From contig CM027381.1 in NCBI GenBank assembly GCA_015680905.1, forward strand, positions 84,655,501 to 84,719,500: a stretch of DNA of 64,000 nucleotides. The letters are read 5' to 3'. Below, piece after piece: positions 21,600 to 36,096 of the stretch (position 1 is the first letter of the stretch; each line of letters starts with the position of its first letter). The stretch comes from Coptis chinensis. Its lineage: Eukaryota; Streptophyta; Magnoliopsida; Ranunculales; Ranunculaceae. A program made the position numbers and the translations under genes. The notes under the pieces were generated by a model, which made no database searches, was not told where the DNA came from, and worked only from the letters and a program-made list of their open reading frames with translations.

Positions 21600-24390
21600 G
21601 TTTGTGTAAAGCGAAGCGAATCTGCGTAAGAAGAAGCTTCATCCGAATCGCGGCACAAGAGACCGTAAACATGGGCATAAAAGGGATGGAAGTTCTTGCT
21701 AAGCAAAAGGCCATGCCGGACATTAAAGGTACACATTTAAATACATGTACTCATTGTTTGGTAGGAAAGCAACACGGGGTGTCTTTCCAAAGATTCCCGC
21801 CTCACGAAAAAAGGATACGTCCTTGAGCTAGTGCACCTGCACTTATGTGGTCCTATGAGAGTGAAGTCCCACCGAGGGGAGTTTACTTTTGACATTCATT
21901 GATGATCGTCAAGAAAGATATGGGCCTATAGTCCGAAGACCAAGGATGAAGTACTTGGCGTGTTTGAGAAATTCCACAAAGATGGTGGAAAGAGAGACTC
22001 GGGAAGTTGTTGAAGTGTATTCGCCGGATAATGGGGGTGAGTACATTGGGCCATTTGAAGAGTATTGCCGAGTCATGGGATTAAATCATGGCGGGGCCGT
22101 TCCCAAGACACCGCAAACAGAATGGAATAGCGAGAGAATGAACCGCACCATTGTAGAGAGGATAAGATGCATGCTATCTCACTCTAAGCTACCTAGAAAC
22201 TACCGGGTAGAAGCAATGCGCATGTTGTAGTGCATGTGATCAACTTTGTCACCAAAGAAAGCCTCTCGAATAGTGATTATCCGCAGAGAGTATGGTCGGT
22301 GAGATGTTGATTATGGATACTTGAGGTATTTGGGTGCGGGGCATTTGTGCATATTCGAAGGATGAGAGATCCAAGCTTGATGACAAAAACCCAAGCGGTG
22401 CATTTTTCCGGGTTATGGAGATGAAAAGTTTGGTTACAAACTCTATGATCCGATTAACAAGAAGGTAATCCGAAGTCGAGATGTTGTGTTCTTAGAAGAC
22501 CAAACCATAGCAAACTTTGAGGAGGGTGAGAAGCTACGGGCTTTCACCAATGATCTTGTTGATTGAGAACCGGGTTCCTTTTGGAACGTCGCGTAAGGCA
22601 TTGAGAATCTAGAGAACCATGAGTTTGAAGCTCATGATGAGAATCTTATTGCTCATAATGGGATAGAACCTATTGGTATAGAAGATCACGGATGAGATGC
22701 ATGAACCACCACCAGAGCAAGCGGTGCATCCTCCCGAGGCACCGGCCAGATGGGGGCAAGGAGGTCCGACAGAGAGACTAGCTTCAACTGGTATCCACCA
22801 CATACGTCACGTCTACTATCGGATGGTGGAGAACCTATGTACTATCATCAAGGCAGGCACTTGAAGGTACGCACAAAGAAAAGTGGTTGAAGGCCATGAT
22901 GACGAGATGGATTCTTTGCATAAGAATCACACTTATGAAGTTAGTTGAGAAACCCACAGGAGAAAAGTTCTCAAGAATAAGTGGATATACAAAGTCAAGC
23001 ATGAGGGAAACAATCCTCACCCAAGGCACAAAGCTTCGCCTTTGTTGTGAAGGGATTCGGTCAAAGGAAAGGGATTGACTTTGATGAGATTTTCTCTCTG
23101 TAGTGAAGATGACTTCTATCCGGGTATTGGGTATGGCCGCAAGTATGAACCTAGAGGTTGAGCGACTAGATGTCAAGACGACTTTCTTCATGGAGACCTT
23201 GAAGAAGATGTCTACATGGACCACCGCAGGGTTTGAGGTCAAAGGCAAGGAGCACCTAGTATGCAAGGTGATAAAGAGCTTGTATGGGTTGAAGCAAGCA
23301 CCGAGATTGGTACATAAAGTTTGACTCCTTTATGGTGAAGCAAGGATACAAGAAGTCCGCTTCCATCATTGGCGCGTTTGTTCGAGATTTCCGGATGGAG
23401 ATTTCATTGTGCTATTCCAGATGTGGATGATATGTTGATAGTTGGCCCAAACATCAACAAGATATCCAAGCGAAGAAAGACTTGAGTAAGTCCTTTGAGA
23501 TGAAGGATTTGGGTCAAGCAAAGCGGATACTTGGGATCACGGATCACTCGTGATGAGAAAAGAGTGGGAAGTTGTGGCTTTCAAGAAAGCTACATTGAAA
23601 AGGTGTTGAAGAGATTCAACATGGATCAAAGCGAAGCCGGTCGGTTAATCCGCTTGGTGGCGGCCCGCATGACCAAAGAGATGTGTCCTAAGGGTGAGCA
23701 TGAGCAGAGTCGGATGGAAAAGATTCCTTATGCATCCGCAGATGGGCGCGGTTGATGTATGCCATGGTGTGTACTAGACCGGATATTGCTTTTCGCCGTT
23801 GGGGTGGTAAGCGATTTCATCAAATCCGGGTAAAGAACATTGGGAAGGTGTTAAGTGGATATTGAGATATCTCAAAGGCACTTCCAAATCATGTTTGTGC
23901 TTTGGTGGAAGTAAGCCCTTACTTGAAGGCTACAATCGATCTGCGGACATGGCAGTGATGTTGACTTCGATGAAGTCCACCTCCGGTTATCCGGTTACTT
24001 TTGCGGGGAGCGGTTTCTTGGCAATCTAAGTTGCAAAAGTGTGTTGCCCTCTCCACTACTGGCCGAAAGTATATTGCACCACCGAAAAAGAGTTGCTATG
24101 GATGAAGAGGTTCTTCGACGAACTAGGGCTAAAGCGAAAAACAAATTGTAGTTCTATGTGATACCGAGGCGCCATCCACTTGAGCAAGAATCCGAGTTTT
24201 CATTCTAGATCCAAGCACATACACGCGCGTTATCATTGGATTAGAGAAGTACTTTCGAAGACAAGCATTTGTGTATCGAGAAGATCCATACCGACAAGAA
24301 CGGGTCGGATATGATGACCAAAGTCTTACCGAAAGGTAAGTTTGATGTTTGTTGTGCTATTGCGGAATGGCGAAGACACCTCCTCTGATT
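21600..24390 (+). pseudogene. Copia pol, multiply broken
   Basis: Recognisable in order: a pre-integrase zinc-binding region (HLNTCTHCLVGKQHGVSFQR, near 21740), integrase core (YSPDNGGEYIGPFEEYCR near 22019 and TEWNSERMNRTIVERIRCML near 22117), reverse transcriptase (LDVKTTFFMETL and LVCKVIKSLYGLKQAPR near 23167-23312, DDMLIVGPN near 23427) and RNase H (STSGYPVTFAGSG near 23980 and TEKELLWMKRFFDELGLK near 24081). Stops and frame changes separate all of these, and the spacing suggests small deletions throughout. It cannot make an active polyprotein; movement would need proteins from another copy. Confidence 0.85.
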
Positions 24391-24436
24391 TGGCAATTGC
24401 ATGGAGGTAGCCCCCTCACCGCTCGGAGGGGGAGAT

Positions 24437-25103
24437 TGTTGAGTTATCCCTCACATGAGGAGAGAAACCGAGTCGACGAAACGGGCAAACTCGACATCGC
24501 GAGAAGTCGAAGCGCCCACATATAAAGGCGACTTCGCTCGAGTTCCAAGAACATAGAGGCGAATTCGCCAGAGAGCGAGCCCCTCCGGCTTCCAGTCTTT
24601 AAGCGACTTCGGCGCTTCAGAGTGAGCGCCGCTTTCAGTCTATTTTTCGTGGGCTTGCTACTACTTAATTTGGTTTTTGGAGATAAAACCAAAATCAAGG
24701 TTTTGGAAAACCTAAGACTAAGAACCAAAACAAGTCGGAAGGATTGGAATCCGGACTAAAACAAAGAGAGAGTACCTTCTGAGGAGATACAACCCTCAGA
24801 AAGAGATAAAGAGTAATCTAGTAAGGTGAGAGACCGTAAGGAGAGATTGTAATCTTCCTTCCCACTTTATTAAGAACCTGGCTCTTGTGGAAGTAGGCAT
24901 CATTGGCGAACCACGGTAAATCTTTGTGTTGTGGTTTTGCTTTTTTAATTTTACATTATTATCCGCCGTTAATATTTGTTTAGCGAGTTGGGCATGTTAG
25001 TATAGGCAGTTTGTGATATTTGAGATTTATCTGGAGTTGAATTGTGTTCATACAAGTTATCTGTGTAGTGGGGAACCGATTGGTATTGATGTAATCCCCA
25101 ACA
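24437..25103 (+). repeat. Copia 3' LTR
   Basis: 667 bases, paired with the 5' LTR and preceded by the purine tract at 24425-24435. Followed by the target duplication ATGAG. Confidence 0.9.
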
Positions 25104-25300
25104 ATGAGAAGAGATTTGGAAGTAGTCTAATGTCTTTTAAGTATATATGTTAGAACTGGATTTGGAGTTTTATTCTAGTGTACTTGAAGAAGTGAGAATT
25201 GTGTTAGTTAAATCATAATGGATTGCTGGGTGAAATGGGCAGGTCGTCTTAAGTTATTTGAATTATGTGGTGTCAGGGGTTTTTATAATTTTTTTCTTTA

Positions 25301-25673
25301 CATACAAAAAATATTATTACCGCCGGTTATCCTGAACCCTCAGTAAATAAACGATGTCAAACACATATCACAGTTCTCACAAAGAGGTTAGTAAGTTAAG
25401 AATATAATGTATACCACGATATAGTATGAGTGTATGACATCAACATAATGGTGGTAACAAATATTACGGTTTTAACATGCCTATAATCACGGTTATGTTC
25501 TAGGCAGTGATACAGGACTACTACTTTATAGTTTATAACAAGGTTTTGCTAGTATTATATAGTATATACCGCGCCGCACTGCGCCTATTCCCACGGTTAG
25601 ATAACATTGGTTATAAAAAGATTTTACCACACTTAAAAAAGAAGAAATAAATGAGCTTTTTTCTGTAATAGTG
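25301..25673. mobile_element. CACTA-like short element, copy A
   Basis: Starts CATACAAAAAATATTATTAC and ends CTGTAATAGTG, whose complement CACTATTACAG fits CACTA-type termini. The body (AACAAATATTACGGTTTTAA, CTATAATCACGGTTATGTTC, TTTTGCTAGTATTATA) matches the element at 36097-36890 in the opposite orientation. No coding capacity. No clear 3-bp target duplication is seen. Confidence 0.5.
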
Positions 25674-28030
25674 ACTTCATCATTGTATATCTCTTTGAAA
25701 GACCATACTACTTATATATAAAGTTACAAGTTGTACACTGAACGAGATAGTTTGATTCACCCTCAAAGTATACAATATGCAATGGTTATTTCATGGTTAA
25801 ATAGCAAGCCTTCTTCCTGATATTGTGAAGTGTGTTTTACAACACAATCAACATGAATACCTCTACATCCAAGTTTCTTCCCTTCTTTCTCACCCCATTT
25901 TAATTTCATCTTTTTTCTTCTACTCTCGCTGCAGCTAGCAAACCATCTCAATCTTTCTCTGCCCACCACAAGGTGAACACAAAGCACAGTTTTATATCAT
26001 ATCATGACACCTCAAACTTATATTTTCTACATGGTATTCGAAAAAAAAAATTGTTTAATTTGTTGGTACAATCGAAGGAAGCCAAGTTTAATTTCATTAT
26101 GGCATTGGATGGAAATGGGGGATTTTACCAATATTCCTTAGTTGTTAGTTGCTTCAGCATTCGTTATGTGCCAATGAAAGGGATTGTAATATATAAATCA
26201 AAGAAGATATCTACGAGGAGAACATGGACGTTGGGAAGAATAAGAGTATAGTATAAGACATCAATAATGTTTATCGATATTGTATCGGTAAAACAATTGT
26301 GAGGGCCACGATAAATTTTCAACATTTAATACTACTAAAGTAGATAAGTAATATATTGTTATGCGTCCCAATTTTTGGTCGCCTAATAATGAAGTCAACA
26401 AAACTTTGGGATTTTGCTAGTCATTTTTTTAATGCACATGAATTGTACATATGCTATTGAGAACAAGAAAGATTCAAGCCTCTATTAAGTATTGGAGAGA
26501 ACAAGAAAGATTCAAGCCTCTATTAAGTATTGGAGAGAACAAGAAAGATAGTATTGGACTACTATATGGTCGTAACTTCTAAAAGTTTATCTAGCTAGTT
26601 TCATGTCTTCTCAGCGTAGTAAAGTTGAGGAAATAAGTTGGAGTGGTTAGAAACTATAACTGAACACAAAGTTTTGTTTTGTCTTTCAATTTGAATTAAC
26701 TATGGAAAAGAGGTAAAATGAATAACATATCATATTATGAAAATAGATCGATGCAATATACGCATTATTTATACTAGTAAACGGGCATGTGCTAGGAAAG
26801 AAAAATTGGGGAAAAAAACGAGCGCATATAAATTAGAATAGTAAATTAAAAAATTTAATAAGGAAAAAACACTTCAATACGCTAGTTGTACTCTTTGTTC
26901 GATTCGAATTATGATGCTCTACCATCAACTCTTCTTTTTTTGTTGGTTTAAATAAGTAGGTAGCTTGCACAAAGAAAGAATTTGTAGCTATCTTAAAAAA
27001 ACAATTTTTATTTATTTTTTTATTTAGAAACGATCACATTTGGAAACAATTATAAAAACTGTATTGGACATTGTTAATATTTGTAATGAATATGTGGAGT
27101 GGAGTGGAGTGGAGTGAATGTGTAAATAATAGCTTTCCGGAATATGGTTATGTAGCAAGATTACAATTCAAAAGCTTTCAATATAATGTGGATCTTATTT
27201 CATATGTATGGAGATTCAATGATTTAAATGTTGGAGTGTTGATTTTTTTAAACTATCTGTATGGAGGCGACAAAATGAAGAAATTATGGATGCTAACTAG
27301 TTGCATCGCTGAATTCTTACATTGGTTATTGGTCCCCATTCTGAAAATGTTATTAGCACCCAACGTCACATGCTGAACTTTGGCAGGTTTCGGGCTTCAA
27401 CTTGATTAACATAATGCAATGGAATGTTGGTTCTTTGAGAGTCAAATTAAGTGTAATGATTGAGTAGTTAGGAGCAGGTGCAGAGTGCACGGTGAAGGAG
27501 TGCAGAGGTATTATAAGGCGTGATCCATTGTGCATAAGCACTATGCTATGCCTAGATGATTATAGAAACATTTTGTCAAGCGGCAACAATTTGATTATAG
27601 AAACATGCTTAATACAGACGGGTGTATTGGGAAAATGGTAGTGTTTTTCGTAAAGAAAAAAAATTGTTGGACTGGTATTAAAAGCTCTAATATTGCTTCC
27701 AATAGAAGGAATTTTTGTATGTCAGAGGTGCCATGTTGAATAATTAAAAACCTCATCTACAAATGTCTTAAAACGAGTTTTTCTTCCATGCATTGGTTTC
27801 CTATCATTTAGTACTCTGGAGTCAAAATAAAGAGTCTCCATGTTCAACAAAATTTTCACCATAGATATAACTTACCATCGTTTGATTCCATGACTGAAGA
27901 AAATTTAAGGAAACAGAAAATAGTAGTATAAAAAGTAAGTTTATTTATAGTAGTGCAAAAAAAAAAACGAACTACATCACACTTACACATGTAAGAAGGA
28001 AATAATGAGACTGGAACCTAACCATATTGG
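25674..28030. other. Intergenic, no gene supported
   Basis: AT-rich spacer. Contains the 38-bp tandem repeat listed separately and a short GGAGT run near 27094-27116. The longest open frames (25763-25987 minus, 25973-26251 plus, 27071-27376 plus) show no recognisable features. Confidence 0.4.
26459..26547. repeat. 38-bp tandem repeat, 2.3 copies
   Basis: GAGAACAAGAAAGATTCAAG followed by CCTCTATTAAGTATTG and two spacer bases, repeated with a 38-base period; the third copy is cut short. Confidence 0.9.
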
Positions 28031-28033
28031 CAA

Positions 28034-28097
<64 letters not shown>
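28034..28097. repeat. (AT)n(GT)n microsatellite
   Basis: About 12 AT units run directly into about 20 TG units. A 24-base T-run follows at about 28259-28284. Confidence 0.95.
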
Positions 28098-28102
<5 letters not shown>

Positions 28103-28257
28103 ATTCCTTAGGACCTCACAACAAAGAAGTAAACAATGGATATTTTCAACTGTTTATGTTTCATATTATGATTTTTGATATAACTATGCCAAAAGTGAGA
28201 GGCTCCAAGTTTTTTATGGGAGTTATAGACACCGGAACGAAAGTGAGAGAGGTTACA

Positions 28258-28289
<32 letters not shown>

Positions 28290-28299
28290 TAGAAGGGAA

Positions 28300-29276
28300 A
28301 AACGTTAGTGGTAGAAAACCAGCAGAGCAGCTTTTAAACTCATGAATTATGTAAGTTATGAAGTTTGATTATTCAATTAATATTTTAAGAACGCTTAATT
28401 ATAAAAGGGTGTATAACAAATATTGTAATTTAATTACTAAACGAAAATCATGGTTAGACAAATTCAATCGGTTAACTAATACATTAAAGTCATGCATATA
28501 CTCCATTGAGGTGAGGAGGCAACAAAAAAGTCTGAACATCTATCACAAATTCAATACTGGTGGGAAACATAAATTTAATTAGGCAGTTGATTCATTTTAC
28601 AATCATTTAGTAGGGAACATCGCCAAGAGCCTGAATTATCGTTTTGTAATATAATGATCAACTCTTTAATAGAACATGAACTCGTCTGTTTGCCTGTATT
28701 TTATTTTCATTCCTGAATAAGCATGGGCTTAGGTTATTGACCCAAATGGTTTAAGAGAATAAAAAAAAAATTGACCCAAATGGTAGTCTCGTGGAACATT
28801 TTCGTTAAGAGAATGGTTGTCAAAGATTAGCTCTTCCCCTAACATTACCATTTATAGTGAAAGGGATCTATGTTCTAGTAACAAAGTATGGCGCGGCCTA
28901 ACGACGTTGTTGCACAGGACTAGTCCTGGGGCTGGATGGATCAAGTGTTGCTTCCTTCCTTGCTAACCGTTTGGCTTCATGCCATTTTTGAGTACCTAAT
29001 CCTTCCTTCCAGCAACCACGACATGACATACCCTACAAAAGCTTGAATTGCTAGCTACTTGTGAATCAGGATAAAGACATGTACATACCCAGTTCATTTA
29101 TATTGAGCAACGTATTTTTTTTTTAATAGCTAATTTGAAAATATGAACTTACCCTAAGTAAAACTTATTTAAAAATATATCAGTATATATCAGCCAAAGT
29201 GCAATGTGATTGACATATATCATTATAGATATTAAAAGGAAAAACTAACAACCTGACATAATGCAATTGTGCAAAG
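28300..29276. other. Intergenic, nothing recognised
   Basis: No gene or RNA supported. An imperfect duplication of TTGACCCAAATGGT occurs near 28737 and 28771. Confidence 0.3.
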
Positions 29277-29617
29277 GAGCACTTAATTCGTTGGTTAGTA
29301 AGTTTTTTTTTTTTTTAGACTAATAGATGTTTTATCAACTCCTGAAATTCCACCATTAAATAGATTCAAATGAGGGAACCAAAATTCTTAAAGCACAAAC
29401 GATACTACATAATAGTACCACCACCTATCAAGCACCCAATTCTAGGAATGAGCACTTAATTCGTTGGTTTTTTTTTTTTTTTTTTTTTTTAGAATAATAG
29501 ATGTTTTATCAACTCCTGAAATTCCACCATTAAACATATTCAAATGAGGGAACCAAAATTCTTAAACGATACTATATAATAGTATCACCGCCTATCAAGC
29601 ACCCAATTCTGGGAATG
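29277..29617. repeat. 173-bp tandem duplication at retrocopy 3' end
   Basis: Two adjacent copies (29277-29449 and 29450-29617) share about 95% of bases. In the minus orientation each contains the end of the EF-1-alpha 3' UTR, a poly(A) run (14 A at 29303-29316; 23 A at 29468-29490) and the flanking CCAACGAATTAAGTGCTC. The outer copy keeps the junction with the target duplication; the inner one lacks seven bases after its A-run. Confidence 0.85.
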
Positions 29618-31139
29618 GCAGCTTGAGATAGGAAAAGGTAAATGGCCAAAGCCACTACAAACAACTAAACAATCAACAACTCTAGTAGCAAGTACAACAT
29701 CTTTAAAATACTGACTTTGTACAACAATAGCTAACAAAAACAACCTCACCACAGAAAAGGTTGGATCATTTCTTCTTGGCTACAGACTTTGTGACCTTGG
29801 CTCCAGATGGATCTTTCTTCTCAACACTCTTGATGACTCCCACAAAGAACAATCGGACGATGTCCCTCACAGCAAAATGACCGAGTGGTGGGTATTTAGA
29901 GAAAGTCTCCACAACCATGGGCTTTGACGGAATCATCTTCACATATCCTACATCACCATTATTCAGAAACTTTGGCTCCTTCTCAATCTCCTTTCCAGAT
30001 CGCCTATCAATCTTTGTGAGAATCTCGCCAAACTTGATGGCAATGTGAGAGGTGTGACAGTCCAGCACTATGGCATATCCATTGCAAATCTGACCAGGAT
30101 GATTCATGATGATGACCTGGGAAGTGAAGTTTGCAGCTTCCTTGACAGGATCATCCTTGGAGTTGGAGGTAACAAACCTACGCTTGAGATCCTTAACAAT
30201 AACATTCTTCACGTTAAAACCCACATTGTCACCAGGTAGCGCTTCATGAAGAGCCTCATGGTGCATTTCGACTGACTTAGCTTCAGTTGTCAATCCAGTA
30301 GGGCCAAAGGTGATAACCATACCAGGTTTGATCAAATCAGTCTCGACACGACCGACTGGCATAGTTCCAATACCACCAATCTTGTAAACATCCTGAAGTG
30401 GGAGGCGAGTGCCTTGAGGAAGGTTGGGCCCTTGTACCAATCAAGGTTGGTACACCTTTCAATCATGTTGTCACCCTCAAAACCAAAGATGGGAACAAAG
30501 GGTATTTTATCAGGGTTGTACCCAACCTTCTTAAGGTAGGAAGAGACTTCCTTGATAATTTCCTCATACCTAGCCTTAGAATACTTTGGAGTAGTGGCAT
30601 CCATCTTGTTACAACAACAAATCATCTGCTTCACTCCCAGAGTGAAGGCAAGTAGACCATGCTCACTGGTCTGACCATCTTTGGATATACCAGCTTCAAA
30701 ACCTCCAGTGGTTGAGTCAATAATGAGGACAACACAATCAGCTTGTGAAGTACCAGCAATCATGTTCTTGATGAAATCACGATGGCCTGGAGCATCAATA
30801 ACAGTGGAGTAGTACTTGGTGGTCTCAAACTTCCATAGCGCGATATCAATGGTGATGCCACGTTCCCTCTCAACCTTGAGCTTGTCCAGAACCCATGCAT
30901 ACTTGAATGACCTTTTGTTCATCTCAGCCGCTTCTTTCTCGAACCTCTCGATCACACGCTTGTCAATACCTCCAAGCTTATAGATCAAATGTCCGGTAGT
31001 GGTTGACTTTCTAGAGTCAACATGACCAATGACCACAATATTGATATGAAACTTCTCTTTACCCATGACGATAGAAGCCCTTGGAAAAAAGAAGAAATGA
31101 GATGAGAGCGGAAAATGAAGAGAGTGTTGGTTAGTAAGT
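29290..31139 (-). mobile_element. Processed EF-1-alpha retrocopy with TSD
   Basis: The whole insertion is bounded by the 14-base direct repeat GTTGGTTAGTAAGT (29290-29303 and 31126-31139). It runs on the minus strand from a short leader (31125-31067) through the intronless coding region to a 3' UTR and A-tail. These are the hallmarks of an mRNA copy inserted by LINE-type machinery, as known for processed pseudogenes. Confidence 0.9.
29766..31066 (-). pseudogene. EF-1-alpha processed pseudogene
   Basis: Encodes translation elongation factor 1-alpha, the GTPase that brings aminoacyl-tRNA to the ribosome. It starts [18 protein letters not shown] at 31066. The P-loop reads GHVDSRKST where GHVDSGKST is expected, so a key glycine is lost. 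Other GTPase motifs are present ([22 protein letters not shown]). After [12 protein letters not shown] near 30425 about 40 bases are missing (the segment normally reading DQINEPKRPSDKP) and the frame shifts. The second part resumes [14 protein letters not shown] and ends [10 protein letters not shown]; the DMRQTVAVGV block is altered to [10 protein letters not shown]. No intron is present. Together with the flanking duplication and A-tail, this marks a dead retrocopy. Confidence 0.95.
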
Positions 31140-31469
31140 TGCTTATGACTTGTTACATATGATTGGTGCAGTAAGACATTTAGACCAATGGGTACCAAAA
31201 TTCCTTGAAATAGTTTCATTTAATAATAAGTAATTACTTCAAACATGTATAGTGTTAAAATATATCAATAACGTTTAAGTATAAATCTAACATTTAGGCC
31301 TCAAAGTATTCCAAGTATTCAAAAAAAAATATGAACATTGAGACGCATATCATGGCTTGGACAATTTTATGCTCAAAGAATGTTTGGTGAACATGCATCC
31401 TCTCTCACTTAATATCTTCATCGAGAGTCCATTTAGATCTTGTCATGCAAGGTCAAGACGAAGGATGGC

Positions 31470-33575
<2,106 letters not shown>

Positions 33576-33883
33576 CTTGGGGACAACTTTCCTCTTTTTG
33601 TCAAGAAGTGCCATCCTCCTAGCAGTCTTTGCATACGGGTTCAACTTGAGAAGAACATTCAAGTTCTTCAATGGGTTCTTCTTCATTGGAGCCCTCTTCA
33701 CTTCATTGTTAATTGGTTTGACCAAAGACTGAACCTCATTGGTCGACAAATCAGGATTAACCATCTTAGACCTTGGCAATACATAACCCTTCTTCTTCTC
33801 AGATGGCTTATCAAACGACCCATAAATCGAATCCAACTTCTTAAAAGCCGACTTAGTCCAGATAATAAACCTACCAGGAAGGC
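33576..33883 (-). pseudogene. Ribosomal protein L4 (eL4/uL4) fragment
   Basis: The minus strand reads [20 protein letters not shown], then [36 protein letters not shown] and [14 protein letters not shown], the C-terminal half of plant cytosolic 60S ribosomal protein L4, which lines the ribosome exit tunnel. It begins after an acceptor-like AG near 33884 and ends at a donor-like AAG/GTATAT at 33576. After ARRMALL about 13 residues usual for the family are missing in frame before DKKRK. The last exon expected (with KAAGKAWYQTMISD) is not seen downstream, nor the N-terminal exons upstream. This is a partial copy that keeps an exon-like structure, so it is a DNA-level fragment, unlike the EF-1-alpha retrocopy. 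Confidence 0.8.
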
Positions 33884-36096
33884 TACTAACCTAACCTTAA
33901 AATGGGTAAGCAAATTTAAAAGAAAAATTCAGTGAAATTGATGGTAATACCGTGTTAGTGTGTACTTGACTACTTGAAAGGAGATCTTCCACTTGATAAG
34001 TGTTTCTGCACAATGAAAGATAGAGTAACTAATTTAGAATACGTACTACAAAGAAAAGCATACATTTGCTTGTGTTAAAATGATCTGACCCTTTTATGAG
34101 AACAAAAAACATAAAGGTTTCATCATTTGAAACTAAACTACCAGTTCATTTAGAAGCAACCTTTTTAGTGATAAGACACCAATAACCACAAATTGTTTAG
34201 TACAAAGTACAAAGCACAAACTACAAAAATATGAAAGATCATAGCAATCTTATATATAATCAAAACTGAAATTAAAATCCTATATTATAAAACAAATTCG
34301 GTATTTGCATACCACATAATGAGAAACATGAGCAAACATAAGTTGTTGACCAAACAACCTTTAAGGCCATTGTCGTTGCCACGACAACAGGTTGTAATAA
34401 AAATATGACTTTAAACGAACTTTAAAGTACAGATTGAGTAGTCCACACAATTATTAGTATAATGGTGCAAGAAACGAAGCAAGAGACATCTTCTACCTTC
34501 ACTTGCAAATTGGAGATAAGAAGTCGAGCATAAAGTCCCACAAATTTCCTAGCAAGTTAAATCAGAAAAATAAGAAAAAAAAAATTGAGGGAATAAAGAT
34601 ACCTGATGCTGCTGTGGTGGTGAATGAAGTGAATTCTTCGTGTCAATTAGCGAGGGTTTTGAGGGAGGAAAGTTCCCAGTCATTACATGTGTATCCCAAG
34701 TTTACTGGAAATTATCATCTGCTCCGAATCCCCTTCCAAAAATAAAGCCCTCGTGCCAAAAGAAACATATAGAAATTTAGAGAGCATGATAGAAAAGAGA
34801 GAGATTAAATTATAACAAACGTTAAAAGATTAAAGATGAGTTAGAGTTAATAGAAATTGCAACCAAGAATTTTCTTTCCAAGTAGTAGTATACACACGTA
34901 TAAGATGAAACTCAGAAAGGAATAGTCACACTCCAAAATTCTAATTTAATTACAAAGTGAAAAAATGAAATTAGACCAAGCACTCCAAAACTTTAATGTA
35001 ATTACAAAATGGAAAAAAACTAACCATTTTGACCAATACCCTTGATGATACACGAGATATGTTTTCAAGTTTTCCTGTCTGTCGATATCGTCATTCGCGC
35101 TTTCACCATTCCCACTCCTTTCCCTTTCTTCAAAACTGGAAGGAAGCAAGAGAAAAGCAATAAGCAACAAAAAGATTTTCATTTTTTCCAATAGAGATTA
35201 GGCAACAGAGATTAGGACCAAACCTGAACTCGTTACTTAGAAAGCAAAGATCGTTCTCCAATACTGGTTGAACAAAAATTTGTTGAAAAAATACTCCTCC
35301 TTGTCCTCTTCACCATCTGCAAAAAAGTCCTAAGTAATATGACCAAAAGCTGCCAGACCAAAAGCTACCAGACGCAGATATACAATATATTTCATCATCA
35401 AGTAAGTTTCATCATAATAGTGGGCGATAAACAAAAAAATGAAGAATTATCAATTAGAGTGGAGAGAATAAATTTTTCCGTGCATACCTATCTATTAGAG
35501 AACGTATTTTCGTAGACGAGAAGCACACAGTGAATTGATGCGAGCCCTACACACAACAACAAACCAAAAAATAAAATTTAAAACACTGAAGCAAAGCAGC
35601 ACTGAGTTTAGTTTTGCAATCAAAATTAAGAAACTGAAATTAAAATTAAGAGTTCCCATAGAATTCAGTTTGAAGCGAAAAGAAGAATTAAGAGGGAAAA
35701 AAGTAAACAATGAGAAAAATGCATACTAACCTTTAAAATGATTGGCCATTGGTTCAATAGAAATCGTTATGATTGAGAGCAACTTAGGAATTATCAAATT
35801 TGTAGTTTCGATTTTTAAGTTAATATGGGTATTGGCCAGGAACGAAGAAGACGAGCGGTTTTCTTTTTTTTTTTAATTGTGAACCCGTCGAAACGGTGTC
35901 TCTGTCTCTGTTTGCCGAAGAAGTTGACCTATAGTTATGGGAATTCTTTAAATGACAAATTTACCCTTTCAATGAAGAACAAAAAGAAAGTGAATGTCCA
36001 ACTTTCTGGTACCCTTTGGATTTAAAACTTTGGTCTAAAATCGGAAATACGGGAACTAATTGAAAAATATGGTATCCGCTGTATATATAAGATAAA
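33884..36096. other. Intergenic, no gene supported
   Basis: No recognised gene. A minus-strand frame at 35191-34946 starts with a signal-peptide-like MKIFLLLIAFLLLPSSF but matches nothing I know; see rejected items. Confidence 0.35.

Larger units (their letters stand above)
19565..25103 (+). mobile_element. Ty1/copia LTR retrotransposon, full length
   Basis: Two LTRs (19565-20241 and 24437-25103) start TGTTG and end CCCCAACA. They are flanked by an identical 5-base duplication ATGAG (19560-19564 and 25104-25108). A primer-binding site TGGTATCAGAGC complementary to initiator methionine tRNA follows the left LTR, and a purine tract (GGAGGGGGAGA) precedes the right one. The order gag, integrase, reverse transcriptase, RNase H shows it is copia, and the motifs resemble the Tork/Tnt1 group. 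All frames are interrupted, so it cannot encode its own proteins. Confidence 0.95.

Noticed and set aside
20935..21736. Minus-strand frames within the copia element
   Set aside because: Antisense shadows of broken gag and pol; the plus strand carries the recognisable motifs.
27071..27376. 101-residue plus-strand frame
   Set aside because: No recognisable domain and AT-rich codon use; no start or splice support.
34946..35191. Minus-strand frame with a signal-peptide-like start (MKIFLLLIAFLLLPSSF)
   Set aside because: Only 81 residues, the mature part resembles nothing known, and the tail is hydrophobic and low in coding character. Not enough to call a secreted peptide gene.
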